DNA of 64,000 bases from Mesocentrotus franciscanus (lineage: Eukaryota; Echinodermata; Echinoidea; Camarodonta; Strongylocentrotidae), in contig CP137671.1 in NCBI GenBank assembly GCA_037976565.1, positions 14,321,229 through 14,385,228 on the forward strand, given 5' to 3'. The notes beneath the pieces are model-generated. The model did not search any database and was not told where the DNA came from. It was given only the letters and a program-made list of their open reading frames with translations. Positions within the stretch are counted from its first letter, which is position 1; each line of letters starts with the position of its first letter. The position numbers were made by a program, and so were the translations under genes. Below, piece by piece: positions 1-10,700 of this stretch.

Positions 1-639
1 CTCCACCAACAATAGCTGTCACGTCGTTTCATACGTCGAGACAGATGCGTCTTTCCTGTCGTGCCTGAGAAGAAAGAATCAGTTACCAAGATTTCTCCAA
101 ACTATATGGTAAGCAAACTGTAACATCTATTAAATGCTCAGTGTAATATAAACCGTGTAGTGTTGACTAATGAACATTTGCTAATGGTAAAGAAAAAAAT
201 CAGTATGTACAGAGTCATGTATTTTAGTTTCTTTTTAAGCGATATCTGGTACTCTCTGATTTTATAGCCCCTCTAAATATTATACAGACATTGTTTGGTA
301 GGGTGTGTATGTAACATTTTCGGGACCGCCAAAGGTACTGATGCAGATGATCTGTGCTGAAGAGACTTTACCTGCAACGATGGACGTGGTGGCGGTGATG
401 GGACACTGGCGCATTTAGTATTTGCAGATTAACCTCTGACAATTTTACCTGGCATCATTTACCCAGGTTATATTTGAAGACATTATAGAGTTCGTTGGGT
501 GATTTGAAAGGGTTGTCAAACCAATTATATGTGTGTGGGACGGACCTATAACGTCATCGTCCGAAAGACGAGAGGTGTATATAGGTGTCGTACAGTCGAG
601 TGGTCTTATCACTAGACTGGAAATGCAAAGGTCGGTACT

Positions 640-895
640 TATGTCCTTGAACAAGGCATTTCTATCTACATCTCTCTACCCAGGTGTTAAGTGGGTACGC
701 GGTAGGATGCAAACGTCGATGTGGGTGGATTAGCTTGTGCGCGCCCGTACAAGGGCGATTGACTGGAATCCTCCCCAGGGAAGGGAGAGTGTGCACTGGA
801 ATGTGCGGAATCGTAGCAGAATTCAGTGACAGGGGTGATAATGTTGTAAGCGTTTTGGGCGGCTAAGTTGTATCTGGTAAAGCGCTTTTTAAGAA
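640..895 (+). mobile_element. SINE-like repeat, copy 1
   Basis: Contains ACAAGGCATTTCTATCTACA ... CTACCCAGGTGTTAAGTGGG and a GTACGCGGTAGGATG block, matching the core of 49785-49990. It ends near AAAGCGCTTTTTAAG. Diverged. Confidence 0.55.
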
Positions 896-940
896 ACACT
901 AATTATTAAGACGTTACTCAGTTTCGACCCAGAGTTAGTA

Positions 941-1121
941 GGGACTTTTAGATTTGCACGACGAGAACGTGGACTGCGACGTGTGACATCCTTTTAAGGC
1001 AATGTGACGTCCTTTTAAGGCACTGGCAGTGCTCGGCAGTGCCTTCAAAGGACGTCACATTGCCTTAAAAGGATGTCAAACGTCGCAGTCCACGTTCTCG
1101 TCGTGCAAATCTAAAAGTTCC
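941..1121. mobile_element. TA-flanked hairpin MITE, copy 1
   Basis: The left arm GGGACTTTTAGATTTGCACG pairs with the right arm through nearly the full 181 bp, leaving a small loop. TA dinucleotides stand at both edges (939-940, 1122-1123). Internal GACGTCCTTTTAAGGCA is itself repeated. Confidence 0.82.
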
Positions 1122-1123
1122 TA

Positions 1124-1796
1124 TTTTGTACGCGAAGACAGAGAGGTAATCCCGTACCGTAAAAACAATTCACACCTCCCTTAGCTCAAATGGTTTGTGT
1201 ATCCTTCATATGGTTACATCGTTAGCATTAACCATTATATAATATCAGATAGTAACTTAGCAATTTCATACTAACTTTTTTCTGAATCATATTCCCGTTT
1301 GGTTGTGGCAGTGATGGTGCTATCTACCATTCATTAAATTCGCCCCCAAATAAAAGAATTGCTAAACCTCGTTACATGTGTATTTTTTCAAAACAACATG
1401 CGAATGATATGAATAATAGTATTGCTATATCTCTTAGTTCATTAGTATTAGCACTGTCTTGTTTTAGCACCCTTTTTTCTGCAGCACAAAAATACTTGTG
1501 TGTGTGTGAGGGTGGTTGGGTGCGTTGGGCGCGTGCGCGTGTATGTGTGTGTGTGTGTGTGATGTGTAATGCGCACGTTCGGCGCTTAACTAAGCACAAC
1601 TTTGGAGCTGAACTTAAAGCCCCTCTGCACTAGTTTGGCCAGGAGGGATTAGAGGGATTAGCGTGGTCACTGACAGGTGGTTATCAACTCGGCTCTCAAT
1701 TAACATAAGCAAAAGAGGATCATGGGGGACCAATAGGCACCGCTTAGGTATTGATTTCTATATAGAGGGAGCAAGTAGCTACAAGTAGTACAGTGT
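1124..1796. other. Non-coding, no gene seen
   Basis: AT-rich sequence with a (GT)n run at 1540-1562. The short ORFs on both strands (about 1372-1633) cross the GT run and have no protein character. Confidence 0.6.
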
Positions 1797-1995
1797 GGCT
1801 TTAATACAACTTGCATGCACCTGATTTTTAGCACTTCGTGTTTTTTTAATACGTTTAGTCTAGTGACAATGTAATTTCGTCTTCAAAATATACAGAATGG
1901 CTTTAATACAACTTGCACCTGATTTTTAGCACTTCGTGTTTTTTTAATACGTTTAGTCTAGTGACAATGTAATTTCGTCTTCAAAATATACAGAA
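1797..1995 (+). repeat. Direct tandem duplication, 102-bp period
   Basis: The segment starting GGCTTTAATACAACTTGCA occurs twice in a row (1797 and 1899), nearly identical and ending TCAAAATATACAGAAT both times. The first copy has an extra TGCA. Confidence 0.9.
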
Positions 1996-2507
1996 TTAGA
2001 TTTAAAGGTGGCGTAGAGGGTTGGTTTAACCTGTCTCGAACGCCACGGACGTGAACGAACGTCTCTAGATATTGCTCCGTATTTAGTCGTTCGTTTAAGT
2101 GTACAGACCAGATATTTTGACATTATAGGCTCAGATTATATATCATATAACAGCATTATCCAACCTATTCGCAATTGCACATCTTTGTCTTCATTTAAAC
2201 GATCTCCTTTACAACTACTTTAATTAAACCCTGAGACCTTAATAGATGTTTTTGTTTAATACCATTTTTCTTCTTGATTTTTTTGTTATGTCTTGTTTTT
2301 TGTCTTCCGTATTCTTCTTCTTTGCTCCTACTTTTTTTCCTTGCTTTTCTATTACTTTTTCTTCTTCTTCTGGTCCCCAATGAAGACCAGCTGCACTTGC
2401 ATAGAATGGGCTATCCAGCCGTCTGTTTCTCTGTCTTTATTTATTTCGTCGTACATTCTTTCGTTTATAATGTTGATGTTTTTCAATTTAATGCCATATG
2501 ATTTGTC

Positions 2508-3861
2508 CAGGCGCGGATCCAGGATTTTTTAGGAGGGGCCCAAATTTGAAATTATGCGAGCCAAATATTGGTACGTAATGGTGACCAGCAGTGGCGTAAT
2601 GAGCAAAAACGTTGTTTTTTTTGGGGGGGGAGACAAAAAATCCGCATCACCCCACTCTTACATGCAGGCCCCGCTGAACGTTTTTCAAAGTGGGTGGGGG
2701 GAGGCTAAAGTATTTACGATCAGGTAGAGCGTAGCGTAAATTGACGTGGGGTCTAGGGGCGGAGCCCCCGGAAGCTCAGGGGTTTTAGGTGTTTAATTAC
2801 GGTCAGATGAGCATATTTTGATACCTTATTTGTGACACTGGCAGGACACTAATTGGCATGGGGTCTAGGGGGCGGAGCCCCCAGAAGCTCAGGTGTTTTA
2901 GGCATTTTATAACGGTCAGAAAAGCATTCAGGGGCTCACTTTAGGGCCCCTGGTGGGGTCGAAGGGGCGGAGTCCCCGAAAGCTCAAGGGTTTTAGACAT
3001 ATTTTAATTACGGTCAGATGAACCTATTTTGATACCTCAAGTTATTTGTGACACTGGCAGGACACTAATTGGTGTGAGGTCTAGGGGGCGGAGCCCCCAG
3101 AAGCTCAGGGGTTTTAGGCATTAAACTACTTTCAGATTAGCATCCAGGGGTCCGCCTTAGGGCCCTAGGGGGGGTCCATGGGGCAAAGCCCGCGGAAGCT
3201 CAGGGGTTTTAGGCATTTAATTACGGTCAGATGAGCATATTTTGATACCTTATTTGTGACACTGGCAGGACACTAATTGGCGTGGGGTCTAGGGGGGGGC
3301 CCCAGAAGCTCAAAAAACCAAAAACCCATCAGTACGCCAGTGCCCCCCCCCCGATCCACACCTTGTTTGCGGGAAAAATCGCAACTGATCTCCCCTAACT
3401 TTCTTCTTCCTCTTTTTTTTCTTTCCCTTTCTCTACTCTTTCCCTTTCCGTTCCCTTACGTCTCTCTCTTTTAGGTTTGCTGGGGGGGAGGCATTGGGCC
3501 TTTCGGCCCACCCCCTGATCCACACGTTGTTGGCGGGATTAATCGCAACTGATCTCCCCTCTTTTCACCCTTTTCTTTTCTTCTTCCTCTTTTTTGTTCC
3601 TTTTTAGCTCTCCTCTTTCCCTTTCCCTTCCTTCTCTCTCTTTTTTGTTGTTGCTGGGGGGGGGGAGGCAACAGCCTGGGAGGCAAAGCCCTTTCGGCTC
3701 CCACCCCCGATCTCCTTCTTTTTCCCCATTTTCTTTTCTTCTTCCTCTCCTTTCTTTCCCTTTCTCTCCTCTTTCCCTCTCCCTTCTTTTCCTTCTCTCT
3801 CTCTTTTTTTTTTTTTTTTTTGGCGGGGCCAAGGCCCGCTCGGCCCCTGGATCCGCGCCTG
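2508..3861. mobile_element. Non-autonomous hAT-like element, 1,354 bp, 8-bp TSD
   Basis: The ends are perfect inverted repeats, CAGGCGCGGATCCAGG and CCTGGATCCGCGCCTG. Both sides carry the 8-bp target duplication GATTTGTC (2500-2507 and 3862-3869). An 8-bp duplication and CAG...CTG ends are the hAT signature. The inside has no transposase. It consists of a dimeric tandem repeat (2740-3310) and then three CT-rich units (about 3340-3840). A CAGTGGCGTAATG segment at 2589 may be part of a second element. Confidence 0.88.
2740..3310. repeat. Alternating (dimeric) tandem repeat inside the hAT-like element
   Basis: GGCGGAGCCCC or a variant followed by GAAGCTCAGGGGTTTTAG recurs about six times, with spacing alternating near 112-126 and 92-94 bp. 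Long units carry TTTGTGACACTGGCAGGACA; short units carry CAGGGGCTC...TTAGGGCCC. So the true unit is a long-short pair of about 215 bp. Confidence 0.8.
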
Positions 3862-3984
3862 GATTTGTCATGCTTGTGTAAACTGTATATTTTGTTTATC
3901 AATTTTGTTATTTTTGTTATTTTCTTTTGATTGTATATTCTTTTTATATGAAGTAAATAAAAACAAACAAATAAAAAGAACTTT

Positions 3985-4140
3985 ACTGGAGAGGCGAAGG
4001 ACATGGTTTTGAGCTCCGGTTAGGCACTAGACTACTTTTGCGAGAAATTAATCTACATTTGCTGCTCTCGTCCCAGATGTTGAATACGTACCGATAGGTA
4101 GAAATTATTTGAAGGATGTGAGCACCAAAATCAGTTTCTT
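3985..4140 (+). mobile_element. SINE-like repeat, copy 2
   Basis: Shares TTAATCTACATTTGCTGCTC ... CCCAGATGTTGAATACGTAC ... GGTAGAAATTATTTGAAGG with the copies at 640 and 49785. Old and partial. Confidence 0.5.
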
Positions 4141-4805
4141 CATTGGAGACTTGGCAATAATGGAGTACCTTGAGCACCTTAATTGCGTGATATGAGCGTG
4201 GTGATAAAAATACCCAATATTAAAAAAGAATATGTGATAATAATTTTACAGAAATTTCTAAAGGGTTCGAATCCTCTTTTTGTGATGTTGAACAATACAT
4301 TGTGACTCAAGGTGAATGAATAAATAGCAGAACTTTCTCAAAGGCCATTTCTTAAATTTAAAGTAACATTTTTTTTTAAGACTTGGCTTTTATCTGCTTT
4401 TTTTATTTAGTTAGGAACATCCTATTATGATGGGTTATAGATCATTTTAAATCTGAAAATCTACTCTTTCAAGATCAGACTTAATGTTAAAGGGGTAATC
4501 GATACTGATATCAAATTAGCAGAATATTAAGGCAGCAAAATGAGAATTGCATCGGTTAAAGATTTATTAATGCTGACGTTCTTCGGTGGTGCTTTTTTTC
4601 AATGCAATTTTCTATTTACAGTATATAACTCATAGAAATCACAATTCTGGATGACGTTAATCTAATTGATGCTAAATACCACAACCCAAAAAGAGCCTTT
4701 TGAGTTATACTTTTTTTTAAACATTTTATAATCATATTTTTTCTGAAATAGATCGGAAATTTGTCAGGCACTGCGTCACAGTGACATTACCGATTCAGTC
4801 AATTT
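4141..4805. other. AT-rich spacer, no gene seen
   Basis: No ORF, repeat pair or structured element was found, apart from intron-1-like bases at about 4765-4805. Confidence 0.55.
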
Positions 4806-4894
4806 GAAAACCTGTTTTTCTTCTTATCATCTCGACCCTGGTAATAATTCAAGATGTCAAACGCTGTTGGGTCACGGCAGAAGGAGGTGACTTA
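4806..4894 (+). pseudogene. Rearranged fragment of MACPF-ApeC exon 1
   Basis: Bases 4806-4872 match the signal-peptide region of exon 1 (5993-6059) almost exactly. The match then jumps to bases equivalent to 6132-6146 (GAAGGAGGTGACTTA), so about 72 nt are missing. The flanks at about 4765-4805 and 5331-5480 resemble intron 1 near 7348-7500. The block looks like a scrambled partial duplication of the gene's 5' end. Confidence 0.75.
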
Positions 4895-4897
4895 AAA

Positions 4898-5310
4898 ATG
4901 TAAAAGAAAGTTAAACGTTCAAATTGGCTTTGGAAAGGGAGAGAGTGAATGGATTTATGGACAGGGTATTACGGGAATAGGGCGCATGGCAAAAAAATAG
5001 CCAAAGGAATGGAACCAGAAGTCCTCACTTTAAATGTGTCTCTTGATAGGGACCTAGTGAGTGAAAGAAAATATGGAAAAGATTTTACTGACATATCAGG
5101 AGTAAATAATGGATTTGTAGTGATGCTGTGGGTAAATTCAGGTAAATTGAATGAGAATAACTTTGAAAAAGCGCAACCAGTTTTAGTTTCTTGAACAAAG
5201 ATGTAGTGATTCTGTTCAGAGTCAAAAGAAACTGTTGAACATTCATATTTTATTGAGGGATGTGCCATGGAGGGTGTGCACTTTTAATTTGTCTTTGTTT
5301 CTTTTTTCAA
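4898..5310 (+). repeat. Dispersed repeat, copy A
   Basis: Starts TGTAAAAGAAAGTTAAACGT and runs to a T tract before CAACTGCA. It matches 12098-12527 at high identity over about 410 bp. The 81-codon ORF inside (4949) is frameshifted in copy B, so it is not treated as a gene. Confidence 0.82.
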
Positions 5311-5981
5311 CAACTGCATGGAGTAATTAGCTTTCTTATATTTTGTGTCCATTTTTGCTCAAACTCTTATCAGTCTGCTTCTCTGAATTGTTCTGCTCTC
5401 TTTTAGAGTACTAGTCTACTCATGGTGGATTTTCCTTTAAAATCCCAGAAAATGGAAGATCCTGCTAGCTTCAACCGCTCGTCAACAGCAAAGAGACTGT
5501 GATGATTGCATCCAACTAAAAGTCAGTGCCAAGTCTATTTCCAGCAAACTAGCGTTGTAGCTATACAGTGGAGTCTGGTGATTTCATCTACCAACCTAGT
5601 CTGCACCGATAACACCGATCTATAGGGTTGCGTTTGTATTTCACATTCACTGGCGGAGACCCGACATTTGCCCCTGCTTATTGTTGGGTTTTATTTCTTC
5701 AAAGGTATAGGGTTAGGGCTAGGGTTACATTTTGGTTTAGTTTAAGTATAAGGTAAGGATTATGGTAAGTAGAGCGTTGGATTCAGGGTTAAAATTCAGA
5801 ATTCGCTTACTGTAGGAGATTGACGCGGAGATGTTGTCACATGAGCAAGTGTCGTACAACTTTCCCATTATTCATTTTGAGCAACTCGCAAGTAGATGCG
5901 GAAGCCGCTAGTCGTAACGCTCCCAGTACATTATTTTCTTATTTTCTTGATATCTCTTGTAGCATTCGCGGACCATCCAGA
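5311..5981 (+). other. Upstream region of the MACPF-ApeC gene
   Basis: No TATA box or other clear promoter element was recognised. The stretch at 5331-5480 resembles intron 1 near 7395-7500, part of the scrambled duplication. GGGTTAGGGCTAGGGTTA at about 5710 is a short telomere-like run, too short to be meaningful. Confidence 0.5.
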
Positions 5982-6360
5982 ATGTTTGGCGGAAAACCCG
6001 TTTTTCTTCTTATCATCTCGACCCTGGTAATAATTCAAGATGTCAAACGCTGTTGGGTTACTTCAGAACTTCCGATCCTGCACGGCGTCAACTTTGTCGG
6101 CGTCGGGTATAACATTATAGAGGGTAACCCTGAAGGAGGTGACTTAAATACCGGAGGCGTAGATCCTGGTCTACTGCTCAGTCGAAAAATCTTCAAGTTC
6201 ACTTATGACGAAGGGCGAGAAACGTCTGACTAGACGAGTCGAATTCCTGACGAGATAACGTTCGTACGGCGACACAGCGCATTTTCGCATTCATCACTCT
6301 CAACGTTTTATGGTACGAAAAGCTACGCTTCCAAACTCTCCGCGCAGGTTGAAGTATCGG
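5982..6360 (+). CDS. MACPF-ApeC exon 1 (signal peptide and start of MACPF), with in-frame stop
   Basis: The ATG at 5982 is followed by a hydrophobic stretch (FLLIISTLVIIQ), typical of a signal peptide. Next comes the conserved MACPF-family entry GVGYNIIEGNPEGGD and then GGVDPGLLLSRKIFKFTYDEG. The frame meets TAG at 6231-6233. The same frame then stays open to 6360 and reads protein-like sequence (IPDEITFVRR, then FYGTKSYASKLSAQVEVS). The exon ends before GTGAGT in phase 1. The 379-nt length fits that phase. A longer ORF starts upstream at 5820 but lacks a signal-like N terminus, so the start at 5982 is preferred. Confidence 0.8.
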
Positions 6361-7599
6361 GTGAGTGTCATCTAAACTTGGGAAATCAGTTCTGACAGAA
6401 AGGAAAGTTATACAACTTTACAATTTCCATACAAAATGGACCTTTGCGGACAGGAGCGTTGCTTGAAGGGGGTTGGAGGTGTGATACCCCACACTCCAAA
6501 TTTCTGTCGGTAATGCGCCGCCTCTGTCGGCCAAAAAGGGAAGGAGAAAGGGGGAAAAGAGAAAAGGCGAGATTGAAAGAAAATAAGCTAAGAAAGAAAG
6601 AGATGAAGATGAAAGGAAATGGATATATAAGAGGAAGAGGTATGTGAGATGAGAGCTATAAAAAAAGAAGATAAAATAATTAAAAGAACGCTAACGGACC
6701 GTGCAGACAGGCGATGAAAACAAACTAAGTTTTAATGTTGGCCAAAGTGATACGATATTGTATAAGGCCTTATGAATCACAAATTGCAAGATAAAATAAC
6801 GTGTAACTTCATTTTTTTCAAAGATTGTAATGAGGGATGAGCTAGGCCCTATTTATTGGATGATACTTCAAAATATCGAATAATGCACAAACCAATTAGC
6901 GTAGACAGAGGAAGACAGTAGCTGCCCGTACCCCGAGGAAGTCCGTCTTTCACGGATCGGTCTATTTAGCCATATTAAAGGGCAATCCTTCATCTGTATG
7001 AAAGCAGAAAAATAAGAGAAACATAATAGAGAAAGTTTGAAATAAATCGGACACATAATAAGAGAGTTATAAATGTTTAAAATATAAGATCAATAATTCT
7101 ATGTGAATCCTAAAACGCCAATTTGGTCAGTGGATTGTGATGTAGTCACGAACAACTCTCTACTTCGTCGTGTACAAAATATCATTAAATTTCTTTTTCT
7201 CGTAAGTGCCGTCTCCCTGGGGCGCTTATCAAGCTATATTATGGATAGCATATTATTATAGGTATTCTAATAAGAAAAAAACTACCCTGAGTCATACATT
7301 TAATACAAATTCAATTATTATTTTTTGGTCATTGTATGTTGTTTCTCACTACGTCCTAGTGGCATTACATATTCAGTCAATTTGAAGCCTGGCCTATTTT
7401 TGTCCCAATTCATTCAAACGTTCACCAGTCTGTTTCTATGATTTTTTTCCAATTTCTAACAGAATAGTTAGATTTTCCTTTAAATCCTGCCTGCCCACCT
7501 CTCCATGACGTCCCGTCCATTTTCCCATCGGTCCTTGTACCCGAGGAAACAGCCAACACCACCAATCATGCCAATCTCCTTCCATCTATTTCTTTTCAG

Positions 7600-7647
7600 G
7601 TGGATACGAAGGTGTCACGGCCGAGGTCCAATTCGCTGCAAGTGCCC
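7600..7647 (+). CDS. MACPF-ApeC exon 2 (48 nt)
   Basis: This micro-exon follows a good acceptor (pyrimidine tract then TTTTCAG) and precedes GTAAGT. Read in the frame set by exon 1 it gives YEGVTAEVQFAASA, a typical MACPF amphipathic segment. It enters and leaves in phase 1, matching exons 1 and 3. It is too short to appear as an ORF and was found from splice sites and frame. Confidence 0.75.
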
Positions 7648-7672
7648 GTAAGTCGTTTGCTTCCACTTATTA

Positions 7673-7833
7673 GGGACTTTTAGATTTACACGACGAGAGC
7701 GTGGACTGCCGCGTGTGACATTTGTGTTAAGGCACTGGGCCGTGCCCGGCAGTGCCTTAAAGGACATCACAGTGCCTTATAAGGACGTCACACGTTGCAG
7801 TCCACTATGTCGACGTGCAAATCTAAAAGTCCC
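7673..7833. mobile_element. TA-flanked hairpin MITE, copy 2
   Basis: It has the same arms as copy 1 (GGGACTTTTAGATTTACACG ... CTAAAAGTCCC), 161 bp, flanked by TA at 7671-7672 and 7834-7835. It sits only 25 bp after the exon 2 donor of the MACPF-ApeC gene. Confidence 0.83.
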
Positions 7834-7976
7834 TAATACCTCAATAACCCTTACGAGTCCGACCCCACACCGACAGCATACCGAACAATAAATTACATTC
7901 CTCTGAATGGTTGTAAGATTCGTTCGATCTCCTCATCTCCATCTCTCCTATCCTATTTTTTCTCTCTATCTCCCCC

Positions 7977-8017
<41 letters not shown>

Positions 8018-8893
8018 TCAATGTATTTCAATTGTACTCATTGCTGATTGAATATCACATGCTCTATAGTTTCCTAATAACCTCTTCTTTTATTTGTTCC
8101 CTTCCAATTTCTATAATTTTTGTCAAGATTTTTACTTCTGTTTCTCAATCTCGGAATGTTTTTCCTTCTTCTTGTTATTCTATATATGCCTATACTTTTG
8201 TCTGTCTCTTCCTATAAATCTCTATCAGAGATGGATCCATAAATCTTTTGCAGGAGTGGGGGGCACAAGTGTGAAAATTCTGTGACAGGCAACAAAACAT
8301 GGACAGAAAAGGTCAATCAGGCCTCTTCTGCCCCGTTTTTCGACCTTTATTTTGGGGAGCTGAGGGCAAGTTTGAAAATCAGTGAAGTCTGTTTGGTGGT
8401 GTTACTGACCTTTGAAGATAGGGACAAATTCGTTCAGTATTTAATAGACAGATATATTATGTCATTATATGGTGACCTAGCTGCTGCAGAATATTTTGTG
8501 ACGAAGTTAGGATTGGTGTGACAGTGAAGTGTCAAGAACGGTATATTTTTTTCGGAATTAAATCATAGCAATTGATATTATTAATGTGTACCAATCACCT
8601 CTTAACAAATATGTGTATAGCATGAATGTATAAATTCAATGTAAAAAAGAAACAACAACAACTACTTGCAAGGCAATATGAAGGTTAACCTGGTACCATG
8701 TTAACGGTTAAAGAGTGATAAGAAATGAAAGATAACATGAGACTGACGACTTGGGTTCCGTGCGCGCCCTATTCTATGCGAGCACGTACGCGTGCGTCAA
8801 CTAGTCTACTCAACAAATCGTTTTACTATTTACAGAGAGTATATTTAGACTGCAATAACTCTTGGTAGAAATACTATTTGAAGCATAACGTGG

Positions 8894-9529
8894 CGCGTAG
8901 CCAGGGGGCGGTGGGGCGGTCGCCCCCCCCCAAAAAAATAATAATAAACGCCGGCCAAAAAAAGAGAGAGAGAGAGAGAGAAGAGAACAAAGTAAGAAGA
9001 CGTAGGAAAAAAAAGGTTCAAGGGTTTTTGGTGCAAAATATCCATTCAATATTGTTTAAATATTGCCTTCAGAGGTTGAGATGACAATACTTCAACCTAA
9101 AAAAGCAGAAATATATACCCAAATGTTCAATGTTGGAATGGCGTCGCAATATCTATCCAAACCGGATCGATATGATAATTTACCAAATATATCAACTAGT
9201 AGGCGGTTTCCCGGCAAAATTTGTATCATCACGTATTAGTCAAACATATTCTTTCACATGATTGGTAATAAGAGCTTCAATTTCATTTTTTGAGAGGGGG
9301 CGTTTCCAAAACTGGTCTATACCTTTAAGAGTCGAGAACAGTACAACGAATCGTCTTCTTTCTCTAATAATTTAATGAAACTTCAAAGCTTCCTCCCGCG
9401 CGAAACCCCCCTCCCTCCCTCCCTGCACCCACCCCCCTAGGTAGCGCGCTTCGCGCGCCCTGTAAGTGATTCGCACGCTTCGCGTGCTCACTACCGCCCC
9501 CCTAAAATAAAATCCTAGCTACGCTCTTG
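8894..9529. mobile_element. Probable TIR element (CGTAGCCAGG-type ends)
   Basis: The left end CGCGTAGCCAGGGGGCGG and the right end CCTAGCTACGCTCTTG are imperfect inverted repeats. ACGTGG stands on both sides (8888-8893, 9530-9535), a possible target duplication. The inside has GA runs, CCCTCCCT runs and a repeated TTCGCGCGC word. It lies in intron 2 of the MACPF-ApeC gene. Confidence 0.55.
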
Positions 9530-9713
9530 ACGTGGATAGGTAGTACCTCTCGTCTACACGTGTCTCCGTTTGACGTCCTATCCGAGGGGACGAGTGTTTT
9601 CACCGTAAATAGCCTACATCTATAAAACAGTTTTTTTTTCTCTTTTGTTATTTCAATTTCTTAATTGTTATCGTTTCGTCCTTTTGGAAATGTAATGGTA
9701 ATAATTACTGTAG

Positions 9714-9934
9714 GTTACAAACGAGTGGCCGACAAAACGTCTAGTGAAGGATCTGTGTTCCTAAGTAACGAGACAATCACAAACCTTGGGCAAGCACGTT
9801 ACATGACGGATCTTGCAAGCTCAGGAAGGTTTTCACTCACACCCGACTTCGTGTCTGCCAGCTGCCTCCTTCCAGCGACCTACACGGAAGCAGATAAGAC
9901 AAAATATATGCAATTCATGAAAGACTGGGGAACG
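9714..9934 (+). CDS. MACPF-ApeC exon 3, donor site broken
   Basis: The acceptor TGTAG at 9709-9713 opens a frame with YKRVADKTSS, then the central MACPF helix region, ending in YMQFMKDWGT. Tryptophan-glycine-threonine before the HAVVEVHLG segment is the MACPF signature neighbourhood (family consensus Y-x-x-F-x-x-x-W-G-T-H). Exon 4 starts exactly with H in phase 0, so the exon must end at 9934. The next bases are ATAAAA, not GT. Reading on would add about 18 codons and stop at 9991. Confidence 0.8.
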
Positions 9935-10140
9935 ATAAAAATACACATCTATAAAAATGATCTCATCAGCATTAATGCTGTTCCTCCTTAGGCCCAGCAA
10001 TTATTATTTTACTCTGTATCTTTCTACCTACTACATCAAATGTATTATTCCTTCATTTTCCATGGTCAAACGAATAAATGAATGTAAAATAAATTAATAA
10101 AGACAATATATAATATCTTCTGGACAAGGCCCTATATAAA

Positions 10141-10340
10141 TCTAATTATTATTATCATTATCATTATAAGTATTATTTGTTTTGTTATTATTAATATCAT
10201 TATTATTGATAGTAGTAGTAGTAAGTAAAGGAGTAAATAAACGAATGAATATTAATAATAATAATAATAGTAATAATGATAATAATAATGAAAGTAACAA
10301 TAACAATACTAATAATATTATTATTATAATTCTTTTTTTC
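10141..10340 (+). repeat. (ATT/TAA)n microsatellite in intron 3
   Basis: Mixed ATT, TAG and AAT units directly before exon 4 of the MACPF-ApeC gene. Confidence 0.9.
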
Positions 10341-10348
10341 TTCATTAG

Positions 10349-10438
10349 CATGCTGTTGTAGAGGTTCATTTGGGAATCAGGGAAGGTGAAAACTTGGAAG
10401 AACAACGATCATCCTTTGTCACTTACGCAGCTCAAAAT
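10349..10438 (+). CDS. MACPF-ApeC exon 4
   Basis: Thirty codons between an acceptor TTCATTAG and a donor GTAAGA, phase 0 on both sides. It reads HAVVEVHLGIREGEN, then QRSSFVTYAAQN, continuing the MACPF signature begun in exon 3. It sits directly after an ATT/TAA microsatellite (about 10141-10340). Confidence 0.8.
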
Positions 10439-10585
10439 GTAAGAATGTTCAGCGGAATTTGCATTTGTATGTTTATGTGTGCGTGTAGGTAAGTACTGGT
10501 GCGTGTGTGTGTGTGTGTGTGTATACGTGATAATGGGTCATTCCATGATACTGTCTCTATATTATTTTGTTTTGAACATTAATAT

Positions 10586-10694
10586 TGTTGTTATTATTAT
10601 TATTATTATTAACATTGTTATTATTACTATTATTGTTGTTATTATCATTATTATTATTATTATCATTATTATTATTATCATCATCATCATCATC
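10586..10694 (+). repeat. (ATT)n-(TCA)n microsatellite before exon 5
   Basis: ATT repeats change into (TCA)6 and end at the exon 5 acceptor. A (GT)n run is at 10500-10521. Confidence 0.9.
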
Positions 10695-10700
10695 GTACAG

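Noticed and set aside
3471..4004. 177-codon Arg/Lys/Glu-rich ORF (minus)
   Set aside because: It lies on the CT-rich tandem units inside the hAT-like element and is low-complexity throughout.
4949..5194. 81-codon ORF
   Set aside because: It is inside a dispersed repeat whose second copy (12169) is frameshifted, and it has no protein family features.
5700..5730. Telomere-like repeat
   Set aside because: Only two or three GGGTTAG-like units, too few and interrupted.
8282..8521. 79-codon ORF in intron 2
   Set aside because: No known motif and no splice support in frame with the MACPF-ApeC gene. The region just before it resembles a degraded hAT-like end (GATGGATCCATAAATC).
9935..10348. AT-AC (U12-type) intron after exon 3
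   Set aside because: The start reads ATAAAA, not ATATCC, and the intron ends in AG, so a mutated GT donor is the better explanation.
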